Origin: Phycisphaeraceae bacterium
Lineage (GTDB): Bacteria > Planctomycetota > Phycisphaerae > Phycisphaerales > UBA1924
Assembly (NCBI GenBank): GCA_019636845.1
Contig: JAHBWV010000001.1
Location: forward strand, 2,542,001 to 2,606,000
Direction of reading: 5' to 3'
DNA length: 64,000 nucleotides
The notes beneath the pieces are model-generated. The model made no database searches and had not been told where the DNA came from. It was given only the letters and a program-made list of their open reading frames with translations. Made by a program: the position numbers and the translations under genes. Every line of letters starts with the position of its first letter. The first letter of the stretch is position 1. Of the stretch, positions 1-8,982 are shown one piece after another.

Positions 1-70
1 TGCGTCGCGACGAAGGGCGTGACGAATGCGGCGGCACAGACCTGCGTCGATCCCGACGTTCCGAAGCGAT

Positions 71-595
71 TCAGTCGCCACATCGCAGCCGCTCCAATGC
101 CTCCGCCACTGTATGACCATACCCCGGGATCCTCGCGTGAGGAGCGATCTGGAACAATGGCGCGAGGACAAACTCTCTTTCGAGCATCCGCGGATGCGGA
201 ACCTGGAGCCCCGCCTCCTCGATCATCGCACTTCCATAGAGCAAGAGATCAAGATCCAGGGTCCGTGGCCCCCAGCGGGACCCGGTAGCACGGTCCCGTC
301 CGTGCTCTGCCTCAATCCGCAGGAGCGCCTCGATCAATCGCTGAGCGGGCAAATAAGTCTCAATCGCGATGACACCGTTGAGAAAGTCCGGTTGAGCGGT
401 GACGCCGACAGGGGAAGTCTGCATCCAGTCCGATCTCGCGATCACGCGGGTATCAGGCAGCCGTGCGATCTGACAGATCGCGGACTCCAGAGTCACCGCT
501 TTCTCGCCCAGGTTGGAACCAAGCCCGATGTACGCGACAACAGCCGAGCGGTTGCCCGGACTCACCTGCCCCGATATCTCATCATCGACCGGCAC
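71..595 (-). CDS. folK: 2-amino-4-hydroxy-6-hydroxymethyldihydropteridine pyrophosphokinase
   Basis: Transfers pyrophosphate from ATP to hydroxymethyl-dihydropterin in cytoplasmic folate synthesis. The 174-residue product has the HPPK signatures: a GLGSNLG loop near residue 24 and the RWGPRTLDLDLLLYG segment around residue 107 that carries the metal-binding Asp pair. Length is normal for the family. The start is a GTG at 595 with a poor ribosome binding site; a GTG at 565 is an alternative. It lies downstream of fliA in the same direction but behind a strong hairpin, so it is probably not part of the flagellar transcript. Function is confident; the start is not. Confidence 0.93.
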   Translation of the reverse strand: MPVDDEISGQVSPGNRSAVVAYIGLGSNLGEKAVTLESAICQIARLPDTRVIARSDWMQTSPVGVTAQPDFLNGVIAIETYLPAQRLIEALLRIEAEHGRDRATGSRWGPRTLDLDLLLYGSAMIEEAGLQVPHPRMLEREFVLAPLFQIAPHARIPGYGHTVAEALERLRCGD

Positions 596-619
596 GCTAC
601 AGCCAAGCCCGCGGCCGGC

Positions 620-654
620 AAAAAGGCAAGCGGACCCGGAATATTCCGGGTCCG
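620..654 (-). terminator. Intrinsic terminator after fliA
   Basis: A perfect 24-bp palindrome (631-654, arms CGGACCCGGAAT/ATTCCGGGTCCG) is followed on the minus strand, six bases later, by a run of five T (complement of 620-624). It sits between the fliA stop and folK and would end the long flagellar transcript. Confidence 0.65.
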
Positions 655-713
655 AGTGTGGACTTCATCCAGTCGGTCAGCAGGCCGTACGACAAAGGCC
701 GAGTCAGGACCGC

Positions 714-1586
714 TCAGCGATCGCTGCCATCGTCCTCGAGTTCCCGCATCTTGTGCTGCATCTGTGCCTTGAGGCGAGCGAGGATAGAAGAGTGCATCTG
801 GCTGACGCGAGACTCAGAAAGAGCGAGCGTCGCGCCGATCTCCTTCATCGTCATGCCCTCGTAGTAATACAGAATCACGATCAGGCGCTCCGCACGGGAA
901 AGCCCCTTCGTGAGCATCTCGCGAAGATCTCTGCTCTGCAGCATCCGCAGCGGGTTCCGCTGCGTTTCATCGCGGATCACATCGATCTCTCGCAGCTCGC
1001 GCGTGCCGTCGGAGCCGAAGCACTTGCGTGTCAGACTGATCGTGTTCACGGCCACCGAGTCGCGTTTGTACTTCTCGAACTCCTCGAACGGGATGCCCAG
1101 CCGCTGGGCAACCTGCTGGTCCGAGGCCTCGTGCCCGGTCTCCATCTCAATCTTCTGGCGTGCGTGGTCGACCTTTGCAGTCCGATGGCGTACGAGGCGA
1201 GGGACCCAGTCCATGGATCGGAGTTCGTCAAGAATCGCGCCGCGAATGCGGGGAGCGCAATATGTCTCGAACTTCACCTTTCGGTCGAGGTCGTACGCGT
1301 CGATCGCATCCATCAGACCGAACAGGCCCGCGGACATCAGGTCCTCGATGTCGACCTCGTCAGGCAACCGAGCGTAGATCCGCTCGGCGTTATACCGGAC
1401 AAGCGGCAGAAACTTCTCCATCAGATAGTTTCGCAACTCCTCCGATGGGGCCTTCTGGTACTCTCGCCACACTTCTTCAATGGGCCACGATTCATACGGC
1501 GAGCCCGCAAGCCACGCTTCTGCGTGACGCGCTGCGTACCGCCCGTGTCCTCTCATGCCGTGACGAAGTGATTTCGCTGCTGACAT
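714..1586 (-). CDS. fliA: RNA polymerase sigma factor for flagellar genes (sigma-28, FliA/WhiG family)
   Basis: Alternative sigma factor that directs core polymerase to late flagellar promoters. The 290-residue protein has region 2 (around residues 55-125, including the DLMSAGLFGLMDAID segment), region 3 (about 145-190) and region 4 with a helix-turn-helix (about 235-285, MTMKEIGATLALSESRVSQ). The ATG at 1586 has AAGGAG eight bases upstream. It is the last gene of the locus, after flhF-flhG and a small membrane protein, a position usual for fliA in such clusters. No flgM anti-sigma gene is visible in this window. Confidence 0.95.
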   Translation of the reverse strand: MSAAKSLRHGMRGHGRYAARHAEAWLAGSPYESWPIEEVWREYQKAPSEELRNYLMEKFLPLVRYNAERIYARLPDEVDIEDLMSAGLFGLMDAIDAYDLDRKVKFETYCAPRIRGAILDELRSMDWVPRLVRHRTAKVDHARQKIEMETGHEASDQQVAQRLGIPFEEFEKYKRDSVAVNTISLTRKCFGSDGTRELREIDVIRDETQRNPLRMLQSRDLREMLTKGLSRAERLIVILYYYEGMTMKEIGATLALSESRVSQMHSSILARLKAQMQHKMRELEDDGSDR

Positions 1587-1752
1587 CTGGTCCGCTCCTT
1601 GACCCTCGACGTCGAGTCTCTATGTTCCGGCTGAGGCAGAGGCCTTGCCGCGCACACGCTCGCACCTGATCCGTCCTTGGCCAGGTGACGCGGGAGTATA
1701 CATGCTTCTCCGTGTCACGCTTGCCAAATCCACAGTTTGTCCACCCAAGAAT

Positions 1753-2085
1753 TCACGCAGCACGACGGATCTCCCTCGCATCTGCGTGGAGTCCGCCAGG
1801 CACCGCACCCGCTGGCACGGATGCCTCGATCGACTGCTCGCTCAGAACAGGTCTCTCGCTCCCATAAACGCCGGCCGCATCGGTTGCGATGGCAGAGAGA
1901 GCCCAGCCCAGGACTCCGCCAGCAACACGGCAGACCACAAGCACAATGATCGCACGCCCCAGAACCGTGACCGCATCGTTCTGCGCAAGCAAACCCGCCG
2001 CGATCGCGATCGCGAATGAAGCCAGAGCGAAACACGCCCCGATGGGTCGGCCGATGGATTCCACGTCGCGGTTCACCCCGTTCAA
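1753..2085 (-). CDS. Small hypothetical membrane protein between fliA and flhG
   Basis: Not recognised. The 110-residue product has two hydrophobic stretches, about residues 17-34 (ACFALASFAIAIAAGLL) and 40-65 (VTVLGRAIIVLVVCRVAGGVLGWAL), and a hydrophilic C-terminus, so it is probably an inner-membrane protein with two helices. The reading frame begins at TTG; in-frame GTG codons at 2076 and 2064 are equally possible starts. It lies in the same direction between flhG (127 bp gap, containing a 6-bp GC hairpin at 2099-2113) and fliA (166 bp gap). Position suggests a flagellar accessory role, but that is inference only. Confidence 0.5.
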   Translation of the reverse strand: MNGVNRDVESIGRPIGACFALASFAIAIAAGLLAQNDAVTVLGRAIIVLVVCRVAGGVLGWALSAIATDAAGVYGSERPVLSEQSIEASVPAGAVPGGLHADAREIRRAA

Positions 2086-2212
2086 CGGCCCTTCAGCGAG
2101 GCCGAAGCGGCCTTCATCGGCGCACGACAGCCCGCGCTTGAGCGAAACAGCAGATCCCGCCGTCGAACGTCTGATCTGTGACGATTACACCACTGGCTAT
2201 GCGTACATTAGC

Positions 2213-3178
2213 CTAACGCTTGCTTGGGGCGGTTGCGTATTGGCTCAATCGAATCCACTCACCAACAGTCTGTGAGAGTGCCAGGAGATCTCGCCTCGCT
2301 CGCGATCTTCCGGGATCGCTCAGGAGCGGGCGCCGGGTTCGTGAAGCGAGCACCATGTCGCGATCCCAGGAGATGCTCCCCGCAGTTCTGAGATTCATCT
2401 GCAGGAACCTTTGAACCACGGCGCCGAGCCGCTCAACAACCCGCTCAGATTCAGCGGCAGAGCCGACCTGATTCAGCACCAGCCCCGCTCGAGCAGCTGT
2501 CGACCGGTTCTCGATGCGTAGTGCCTTCATCAATCCGTACGCATCAGCGATCGCCGCGGGCTCGGGTGTCGCCACGATGAGCGGCACGTCCGCGGCGTGC
2601 ATCCATGATCTCACGCCCACCCCAATCCCTGCACCGGCATCTACCACCACAATGTCCGCATCGGCACCAAGCGTGCCCAGCCCCATCGCAAGCGCGTGAC
2701 ATGCGGTTCTGTCGCCATCCGCTACACGTGCCACGCCCGCGGCACCGGGAACAAGCCGGAACCCGAGTCTGGTATCGATCGACAACGCCCGAAGCGGTGC
2801 CGCACCCTGAGCCAGTTGGCGGTCCGATGTCGGTAGGTCGAGCCGACGTGACGGTGAAAGGCCGCACACGACATCGACATTCGCCGTGCCCAGATCGCCA
2901 TCGACAACCGTCACTCGCAGACCCTGCTTCGAGAGCGCAATCGCGAGATTGACAGAGAGGGCAGTCTTCCCGACGCCTCCCTTTCCAGATCCAACGGCGA
3001 TCACGCCCGGCCACCCCCGCCGATCACGGGAGACCTCCGGCTGCGACTCGACCGGAACAATGGCCGGAGAACGCTGTGCTGCCTCCGCCAACGAACGGAG
3101 CCGTGCGGCCTGATCGATTCCCACAGTGGCCTCTCGATATCGAGCGGGTGTGGGCGAGATCACGGGAGGCACGCTCAT
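2213..3178 (-). CDS. flhG: FlhG/FleN (MinD/ParA-like) ATPase, flagellar number regulator
   Basis: MinD/ParA-family ATPase that works with FlhF to set number and position of flagella. The 321-residue protein has a deviant Walker A motif (GSGKGGVGKTA, about residues 63-73) with the signature lysine, a DGDLGTANVD segment, and Walker B (VVVDAGAGIG) in order. The N-terminal stretch before the P-loop (about 60 residues) resembles the FlhF-interacting extension of the family. Its ATG overlaps the flhF stop (ATGA, 3175-3178), so the two are translationally coupled. A C-terminal amphipathic tail (around VGEWIRLSQYA) could be a membrane targeting sequence (inference). Confidence 0.92.
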   Translation of the reverse strand: MSVPPVISPTPARYREATVGIDQAARLRSLAEAAQRSPAIVPVESQPEVSRDRRGWPGVIAVGSGKGGVGKTALSVNLAIALSKQGLRVTVVDGDLGTANVDVVCGLSPSRRLDLPTSDRQLAQGAAPLRALSIDTRLGFRLVPGAAGVARVADGDRTACHALAMGLGTLGADADIVVVDAGAGIGVGVRSWMHAADVPLIVATPEPAAIADAYGLMKALRIENRSTAARAGLVLNQVGSAAESERVVERLGAVVQRFLQMNLRTAGSISWDRDMVLASRTRRPLLSDPGRSRARRDLLALSQTVGEWIRLSQYATAPSKR

Positions 3179-4557
3179 CCCACACGCCTCCTGGCATCCT
3201 GCTCATCTTGACTCGGGTTGCCGAGCAAGATCGACACCACCCGCTCTCCGCTTGCGACCTCGATGTTGTCGGGCACATCCTGCCCATTCGTCAGGTAGGT
3301 CAGGCCAAGCCCCAAAGAACGCGGAAGGTTGATGAGCGTGCCAAGAGCGACCGCCTCATCAAGCTTCGTGAAGGCCAGACTGGTCGGACGAAGCACTCCG
3401 AATGATGCCGCAGCTTCAAGAAGAACCGGCTCAGCCGATGTGGCCGCGAGGACGAGATGCACACGGTCTGGCTCTGCCGCAGTGAGGACTTCTGCCAATT
3501 CATTCAGACGCTCGGAATCGCGTTGCGACCGACCCGCAGTATCCACCAGGATGACATCCACACCATGCGAACGCCCGATCGCGCCCGCCATCTCCTCGGG
3601 CCCCCTCACGACCTCGACGGGGAGGCCGATGATGCCCGCGTACGTCTTCACCTGTTCAACCGCTGCGATTCGGTATGTATCCGCCGCGATGATCCCGACC
3701 TTCTTGTTCTGTCGCAGCGCAAGATCCGCGGCCATCTTCGCGATCGTCGTCGTCTTGCCCACGCCTGTCGGACCGACAAGCGCAACAACGCGGGGGCGCC
3801 CTCGCCTCGGAGCGAACCCGTCGGCAACCGGCGAGATCGGCACCATCGATGCCAGCGTGCTCCGGATGGCTCTCCAGACACCCTGGCTGCTGCCGCCGAT
3901 CGTGGGGTCTGCCTGTACGCGCTCGACCAACTCATCGATCCAGACAGAGGCCACACCATGCCGACGCAGCGCATCAACACATCCGCCGAGTGGCCCACCA
4001 AAGCGAGGACTCGCGGCTGTGGCGAGCTCTGCCGGCGGGCGTCGGCTGATTTCCAGCACCTCGCTCACAAGCTTCTTGATCGATGCTAACTCGGACTCCA
4101 ACGTCTCACGCGCGGTCTCATCGACAGGGTTGATGCCAACCCGAGTTCGCGGCAAGGCACTTGGAACGGATGCGACCGGAGCCGGCGTCACGATGTCGCG
4201 AACAGCGGACGTCTGTCCTCGCGACGGCTCGGCTGGTTTGCCCGGCTCAGAGAAATCAGGCAGTGCGTAAGCTCTTGCAACGGCTGGAATTGAAGTCGCC
4301 GAAGGAGACAGAACCGGCTCGCGGACCCGAGTCGGCGTCACTTGGGCGTTCACACCAACAGACGACCGCGGCCTGGGACCCGGAGCCCGCTGGTCAGACG
4401 ATGCTGTGATCTCGACCATCGTGCGGGCACCAACGCCCATAACACCGCCGACCTTGAATGATCGTGCGTGCAGTATGACCGCATCTTTCCCGAGGTCTTT
4501 CTTCACCTCTGAGAGCGCGTCTGCCATGCTGTGAGCGCGGTAGGTTTTTAGTTCCAT
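3175..4557 (-). CDS. flhF: FlhF, SRP-type GTPase for flagellar placement
   Basis: GTPase of the SRP family (Ffh, FtsY, FlhF) that targets the first flagellar components to the assembly site. The 460-residue product starts MELKTYRAH, typical of FlhF N-termini; an upstream in-frame start at 4593 is rejected for that reason. A variable, Pro-rich linker (about 50-190) is followed by the NG domain with G1 GPTGVGKTT (from residue 262), DTAGRS and TKLDE motifs. It overlaps flhG by four bases and follows flhA after 88 bp. Confidence 0.94.
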   Translation of the reverse strand: MELKTYRAHSMADALSEVKKDLGKDAVILHARSFKVGGVMGVGARTMVEITASSDQRAPGPRPRSSVGVNAQVTPTRVREPVLSPSATSIPAVARAYALPDFSEPGKPAEPSRGQTSAVRDIVTPAPVASVPSALPRTRVGINPVDETARETLESELASIKKLVSEVLEISRRPPAELATAASPRFGGPLGGCVDALRRHGVASVWIDELVERVQADPTIGGSSQGVWRAIRSTLASMVPISPVADGFAPRRGRPRVVALVGPTGVGKTTTIAKMAADLALRQNKKVGIIAADTYRIAAVEQVKTYAGIIGLPVEVVRGPEEMAGAIGRSHGVDVILVDTAGRSQRDSERLNELAEVLTAAEPDRVHLVLAATSAEPVLLEAAASFGVLRPTSLAFTKLDEAVALGTLINLPRSLGLGLTYLTNGQDVPDNIEVASGERVVSILLGNPSQDEQDARRRVG

Positions 4558-4645
4558 CGGCGCCGTCCTTGGGCCATCGTGCTTCCTGCACACTCACTGT
4601 AGCAGATCTTCCCGCTCTGGATCCACCGACCTCCGAGCTTGTCGG

Positions 4646-6805
4646 CTACGCAGCTGCCGGAGAGTGCCTCGACAGTGCGCTCGGCACCCCGATCAGCCCC
4701 ACCGACTCGACCTCGACGCCCGAAGCAACCTCGTTGTATCCGAGCACCGCTACCGCGGGCATGTGCGGATCGAGGATCTGTCGCACCGCCGCCCTCACCT
4801 GCGGCGAGGCCACAACCACCGGATGCCCGCCCGCAGCGGTCACCCGCTTGAGTCCCTCGGCGATCTGCTCAGCGATCGCTCCAGCAACTCGCGCGGGCAT
4901 CGAGAAGGTGGTGCCCGCAGCTCCACGGTCGATATATCCACTAATCACGTCCTCAAGGGACGGATCGAGCGTGACGCAAGTCAGAGTCATGCCTCCCGCG
5001 GCAGATGGGCTCGCATACTGCTGGCAGATCGATCGCTTCAGCCCATTGCGGACGTACTCGGTCAGAATATCCATATCCTTGGTCTTCGCTCCCCATTCGG
5101 ACAGGGTCTCAAGGATGGTCTCCATGTCACGCACGGGCACGCGTTCACGGAGGAGGTTCTGCAAGACCCGCTGGAGTTCTGCCGGCTTCACAATCGCCGG
5201 CACTGTCTCCTCAACCAGCTTTGGTGCTCGCTCCTTCAGCGGCTCGAGCAGGTTGGCCACTTCCTGCCGGGTGAGTAACTCGTCCGCGTGTCGCTTGATG
5301 ATCTCCGTAAGGTGCGTCGCAACCACGCTTGTCGGGTCTACAACCGTGTAGTTCATAGACTCCGCTCTGGCTCGCTGCGACGGCTCGATCCACCAGGCGT
5401 CCAGTCCGAACGCGGGCTCTCTCGTTCGTTCCCCTTCTACCTTGCCCTCGGCGATCCCGGAGTCCATCGCGAGCAGCCGATCGGGACGGACGCTCCCGCT
5501 CGCCACGACCGCACCACGCACCTTGACGCGGTACTCGGTGGACTGAAGCTGGACGTTGTCACGCATCCGCACGGGCGGCATGACGAGCCCGAGTTCCATC
5601 GCGAGCTGGCGACGCACGGCGGCAATCCGATCCAGGAGTGTCCCGCCCTGGCCCGGATCGACGAGCGAGACGAGGCCATAACCAACCTCCAATTCGAGCG
5701 TATCTACCTTCAGAAGCGTCTCGACCGGAGGGGGCTCGGCCCTCTTGTGGGTCGCCGCAGCCGCCGCTTCCGCTTCCTGAGAGGACCTGCGTTTCCCACG
5801 CGTCTTTGACCAGGCGATCCAACCGATAAGACCTGCGCAGGTCAGAAGCGGGATCGTTGGCAAAGGCGTCATCGCGAGCAGCGTCAGAAAGCCGGTCGTG
5901 ATGAACAGCCCCTTCGGCTGGCTGATCAACTGGCCAGTCAGTTCCTGCCCGAGGTCCTCCCGCGAGCCGGATCGTGTCACGATCAACGCGGACGCGATCG
6001 CGATGATGAACGAGGGAATCTGGCTCGTGAGACCGTCGCCGATCGTGAGCTTCGTGAACACCTCGGCCGTCTGACCAGCAGGCCAGCCGCGGTCAATGAT
6101 CCCGATGGCAAACCCACCGAGCACGTTGATGATGGTGATGATGATCCCTGCGACCGCATCGCCTCGAACAAACTTGCTCGCACCGTCCATCGCGCCGAAG
6201 AAGTCGGCCTCCTGCCGGATCTCGTCACGTCTGCGCCTCGCCTCGGCCTCGTCGATCATGCCCGCGTTCAGATCGGCATCGATCGCCATCTGCTTTCCGG
6301 GCATCGCATCGAGGGTGAACCTCGCCGCAACCTCGCTGACTCGCCCGGCACCCTTGGTGATCACCACGAACTGAACGATCACGATGATCAGAAAGATCAC
6401 CACGCCGACAAAGAGCGAATCCCCCGCCACGAAGTTCCCGAAGGCGCGGATGACGTGACCCGCAACCAGTGCCGCCTCTGCCGGGGATGATGCGTCAGCC
6501 GTGAGAATCAGACGCGTTGAGGCGATGTTCAGTACCAGCCGAGTCAGTGTCGTTGCAAGCAGCAGCGACGGAAACACACTGAACTCCAGCGGCTTGGCCA
6601 TGTATATGCACGTCAGGAGCACGATCACCGACGCCGCGATGTTCAGAGAAATCATGATGTCGAGCGCTGCGGGCGGCAGCGGGACCACGATCACAACGAT
6701 CATCAGCACAAAGGCGACCGGCACGATGAGCCCACGATGACGCGAAACCCATGCGGGGATCCCGCCCGTTGCCAGCGCACTCGCTCTGCCGTCACTCGTC
6801 GCCAA
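4646..6805 (-). CDS. flhA: Flagellar export gate protein FlhA
   Basis: Inner-membrane ring protein of the type III flagellar export gate; its cytoplasmic domain docks chaperone-substrate complexes. The 719 residues match the family length: about eight membrane segments in the first 330 residues, with the conserved RLVLNIASTRLIL and GRVSEVAARFTLDAMPGKQM segments, then a cytoplasmic domain of about 360 residues ending in a hydrophilic tail. The start is a TTG with AGAGGAG seven bases upstream; no ATG lies before the first membrane helix. It is 29 bp downstream of flhB. Confidence 0.96.
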   Translation of the reverse strand: MATSDGRASALATGGIPAWVSRHRGLIVPVAFVLMIVVIVVPLPPAALDIMISLNIAASVIVLLTCIYMAKPLEFSVFPSLLLATTLTRLVLNIASTRLILTADASSPAEAALVAGHVIRAFGNFVAGDSLFVGVVIFLIIVIVQFVVITKGAGRVSEVAARFTLDAMPGKQMAIDADLNAGMIDEAEARRRRDEIRQEADFFGAMDGASKFVRGDAVAGIIITIINVLGGFAIGIIDRGWPAGQTAEVFTKLTIGDGLTSQIPSFIIAIASALIVTRSGSREDLGQELTGQLISQPKGLFITTGFLTLLAMTPLPTIPLLTCAGLIGWIAWSKTRGKRRSSQEAEAAAAATHKRAEPPPVETLLKVDTLELEVGYGLVSLVDPGQGGTLLDRIAAVRRQLAMELGLVMPPVRMRDNVQLQSTEYRVKVRGAVVASGSVRPDRLLAMDSGIAEGKVEGERTREPAFGLDAWWIEPSQRARAESMNYTVVDPTSVVATHLTEIIKRHADELLTRQEVANLLEPLKERAPKLVEETVPAIVKPAELQRVLQNLLRERVPVRDMETILETLSEWGAKTKDMDILTEYVRNGLKRSICQQYASPSAAGGMTLTCVTLDPSLEDVISGYIDRGAAGTTFSMPARVAGAIAEQIAEGLKRVTAAGGHPVVVASPQVRAAVRQILDPHMPAVAVLGYNEVASGVEVESVGLIGVPSALSRHSPAAA

Positions 6806-6834
6806 CGCCGCCGCTCCTCTGACCGCTCACACCA

Positions 6835-7902
6835 TCACGCGGTGCGACGATCCAATCGATAGACGTACGCAAGAACCTCCGCTACCGCCTCATACTGCTC
6901 AGGATCGATCGCGTGCCCGACCTCGACGTTGTAGTACAGCGCTCTCGCCAGTGGCGGACGCTCAACGATCGGAACCCCGTAGACCGCCGCAACCTCCCTG
7001 ATTCGATATGCCAGAAGATCGGCCCCCTTCGCGACCACAACCGGAGCCCGCATCTTCTCGCTGTCGTACCTGAGCGCGACGGCAAAGTGAGTCGGATTCG
7101 TGACGATGACATCCGCCTTCGGAACGTCAGACCTGATCCTCTGCATCGCCATCTCGTACGCGATCTTCATCCGCCTTCTCTTGATCTCCGGGTCGCCCTC
7201 CATCGAACGCCGCTCATCCTTGACCTCCTGCTTGGTCATCCGAAGGTCTCGCGTGTGTTGCCACTTCTGATACCACCAGTCGAGCACGCCAAGCACAAGG
7301 AAGATGGCGATCACCCATGCCGCGAGTTCAACAATCGACGATGTCATCACGGACACCGCAGCGAGCACATCCAGGTTCGGAAGTGTCGCGAGGGCTCCCA
7401 TGTTCGATGCCAGAACAATCGTCGCAATCCCAGCGGCGATCACGAGCTTCGTGACCCCCATCGCGCCCTTCACCATGCCGCGAAGCCCGAGGACGCGCTT
7501 GACACCCGCGACCGGATTGAGCTTCTCCAGCTTCGGCTTCAGTGGATAGGTTGTGAATAACACCCCGACTTGCATCATGTGGGCGATGGCCGCCGCGACA
7601 AACATGATGATCATGAATGGACCGGCAATCGTCACACCCTCGATTGCCGCCCACTTGATCGTCCGTGCCAGATCCGAGTAGCCAAGTGCCGAGGCGTCAG
7701 ATTCAAGCTCGAGCGTGCGACGCATCACGGACGACATGCCGCCGATCATCCACGCCCCGAGCAAGAGCAGGACCACGAGCGCGACCGCGATCTCGATCGC
7801 ACCAGTCAACTCTGTGCTCTTGGGCACCTGCCCCTTATTCCTGGCATCGCCGAGACGACGCCCGGTTGGCGCTTCCGTTTTCTCCCCTAGCTCCTGGGCC
7901 AT
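6835..7902 (-). CDS. flhB: Flagellar export switch protein FlhB
   Basis: Membrane component of the flagellar export apparatus that switches specificity from rod/hook to filament substrates. Four hydrophobic segments lie in the first 220 residues. The cytoplasmic domain has the autocleavage motif N269-P-T-H272. The 355-residue length is standard, and the N-terminal GEKTEAPTGRRL segment is typical. Its 5' end overlaps the end of fliR by 16 bp. Confidence 0.97.
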   Translation of the reverse strand: MAQELGEKTEAPTGRRLGDARNKGQVPKSTELTGAIEIAVALVVLLLLGAWMIGGMSSVMRRTLELESDASALGYSDLARTIKWAAIEGVTIAGPFMIIMFVAAAIAHMMQVGVLFTTYPLKPKLEKLNPVAGVKRVLGLRGMVKGAMGVTKLVIAAGIATIVLASNMGALATLPNLDVLAAVSVMTSSIVELAAWVIAIFLVLGVLDWWYQKWQHTRDLRMTKQEVKDERRSMEGDPEIKRRRMKIAYEMAMQRIRSDVPKADVIVTNPTHFAVALRYDSEKMRAPVVVAKGADLLAYRIREVAAVYGVPIVERPPLARALYYNVEVGHAIDPEQYEAVAEVLAYVYRLDRRTA

Positions 7903-8702
7903 ATCGCCCCCTCACGCTCCGAGCCAAGCGAGCCCACCCAGTCCTCGACCACACGGATCATCTCCGACATGGCGTCAGCACTCACATCGCCGATCACATG
8001 CATCGAGACCGCCAGCACACCGATGCCGAGCAGGATCTTGAGCATGAATCCGATCGTCATCGTGTTGATCTGAGGCACGAACTTACCGAGCAACCCCATC
8101 ACGACCATCAACGCGCCGACAGCACCCCACACAGGCGCGGCAATCCGTGCGGCGAGTTCCATACCAGATGCGAGGACACCGACAAAGGTCTCCAAAGGCA
8201 GGTGCTCAACCCCAAACCCGCCGAGCGGCACACGATCAAACGTCGCGAGCAGCGCCAGGAAGAGACTCTCCAGACCGCCGATCACGACAAACGCCGCGAA
8301 ACCGACAAAGAACAGGAGCTGCCCGATCGCATCGACTTCCGCGTCTGTCTCGGGGTTGTAGACACGGGCAAGATTCATACCCATCTGATGACCCATCAAC
8401 ACGCCCGCGAGGTCGAGCGCGAGCAGCGGGGTGACCGCGATCAGCCCGATCGAAACACCGATCATCGTCTCGGTGAACAACAGCCACGGGAGCGAGATCA
8501 GATCCGGCTTGATGTCAGCCCACCCGGCGCCGATCACCATTGGTGCCGCAGCCAACCCGAGCGCGGCCGCCAGCAGGGCCCTCGCGCGGAGAGGTAGCGT
8601 CAGACTCGACACCATCGGCGCGAAGACAAACAGGCCCGCGATGCGAGCGACCACGAGCAACCAGGGAACTGTCTGGCCCAGCAGGGCCTCGACGCCCGGC
8701 AT
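7887..8702 (-). CDS. fliR: Flagellar export protein FliR
   Basis: Core component of the FliPQR export gate in the inner membrane. The 271-residue protein is hydrophobic throughout with five to six predicted helices. ATG at 8702 has TAGGAGT seven bases upstream and is preferred over the TTG just before it. It follows fliQ after about 10 bp and overlaps flhB, the usual fliP-fliQ-fliR-flhB order. Confidence 0.95.
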   Translation of the reverse strand: MPGVEALLGQTVPWLLVVARIAGLFVFAPMVSSLTLPLRARALLAAALGLAAAPMVIGAGWADIKPDLISLPWLLFTETMIGVSIGLIAVTPLLALDLAGVLMGHQMGMNLARVYNPETDAEVDAIGQLLFFVGFAAFVVIGGLESLFLALLATFDRVPLGGFGVEHLPLETFVGVLASGMELAARIAAPVWGAVGALMVVMGLLGKFVPQINTMTIGFMLKILLGIGVLAVSMHVIGDVSADAMSEMIRVVEDWVGSLGSEREGAIWPRS

Positions 8703-8712
8703 CAACGGACTC

Positions 8713-8964
8713 CTAAGACAGCGTGAAGGCCTCGATCGCGTACTCGATCAGACGCTGGGCAATCCACGGGATAAGCAGAGCCGCGACGATCACCATCACC
8801 GCGATCTTGGGCACGAACGTGAGAGTCTGATCCTGGATCGAAGTCACCGACTGGAAGATGCTGATCCCAAGCCCCACGAGCATGCCGACAAGAAGAATCG
8901 GCGCAGCGATCTTGAGCATCACAAGGAGCATCTGGGTTGTCATCTCGATCACGCCGTCGTTCAT
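8713..8964 (-). CDS. fliQ: Flagellar export protein FliQ
   Basis: Small export-gate subunit that packs around the FliP/FliR core. The 83-residue length and two-helix layout (about 14-36 and 50-75) with GISIFQSVTSIQDQTLTFVPK between them are characteristic. The ATG has AAGGGGA upstream. It sits between fliP (18 bp) and fliR. Confidence 0.96.
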   Translation of the reverse strand: MNDGVIEMTTQMLLVMLKIAAPILLVGMLVGLGISIFQSVTSIQDQTLTFVPKIAVMVIVAALLIPWIAQRLIEYAIEAFTLS

Positions 8965-8982
8965 CAGAGATCCCCTTACGCA

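Noticed and set aside
1-70. Possible start of another minus-strand gene
   Set aside because: Too little sequence; one GTG frame is open but nothing in it can be recognised.
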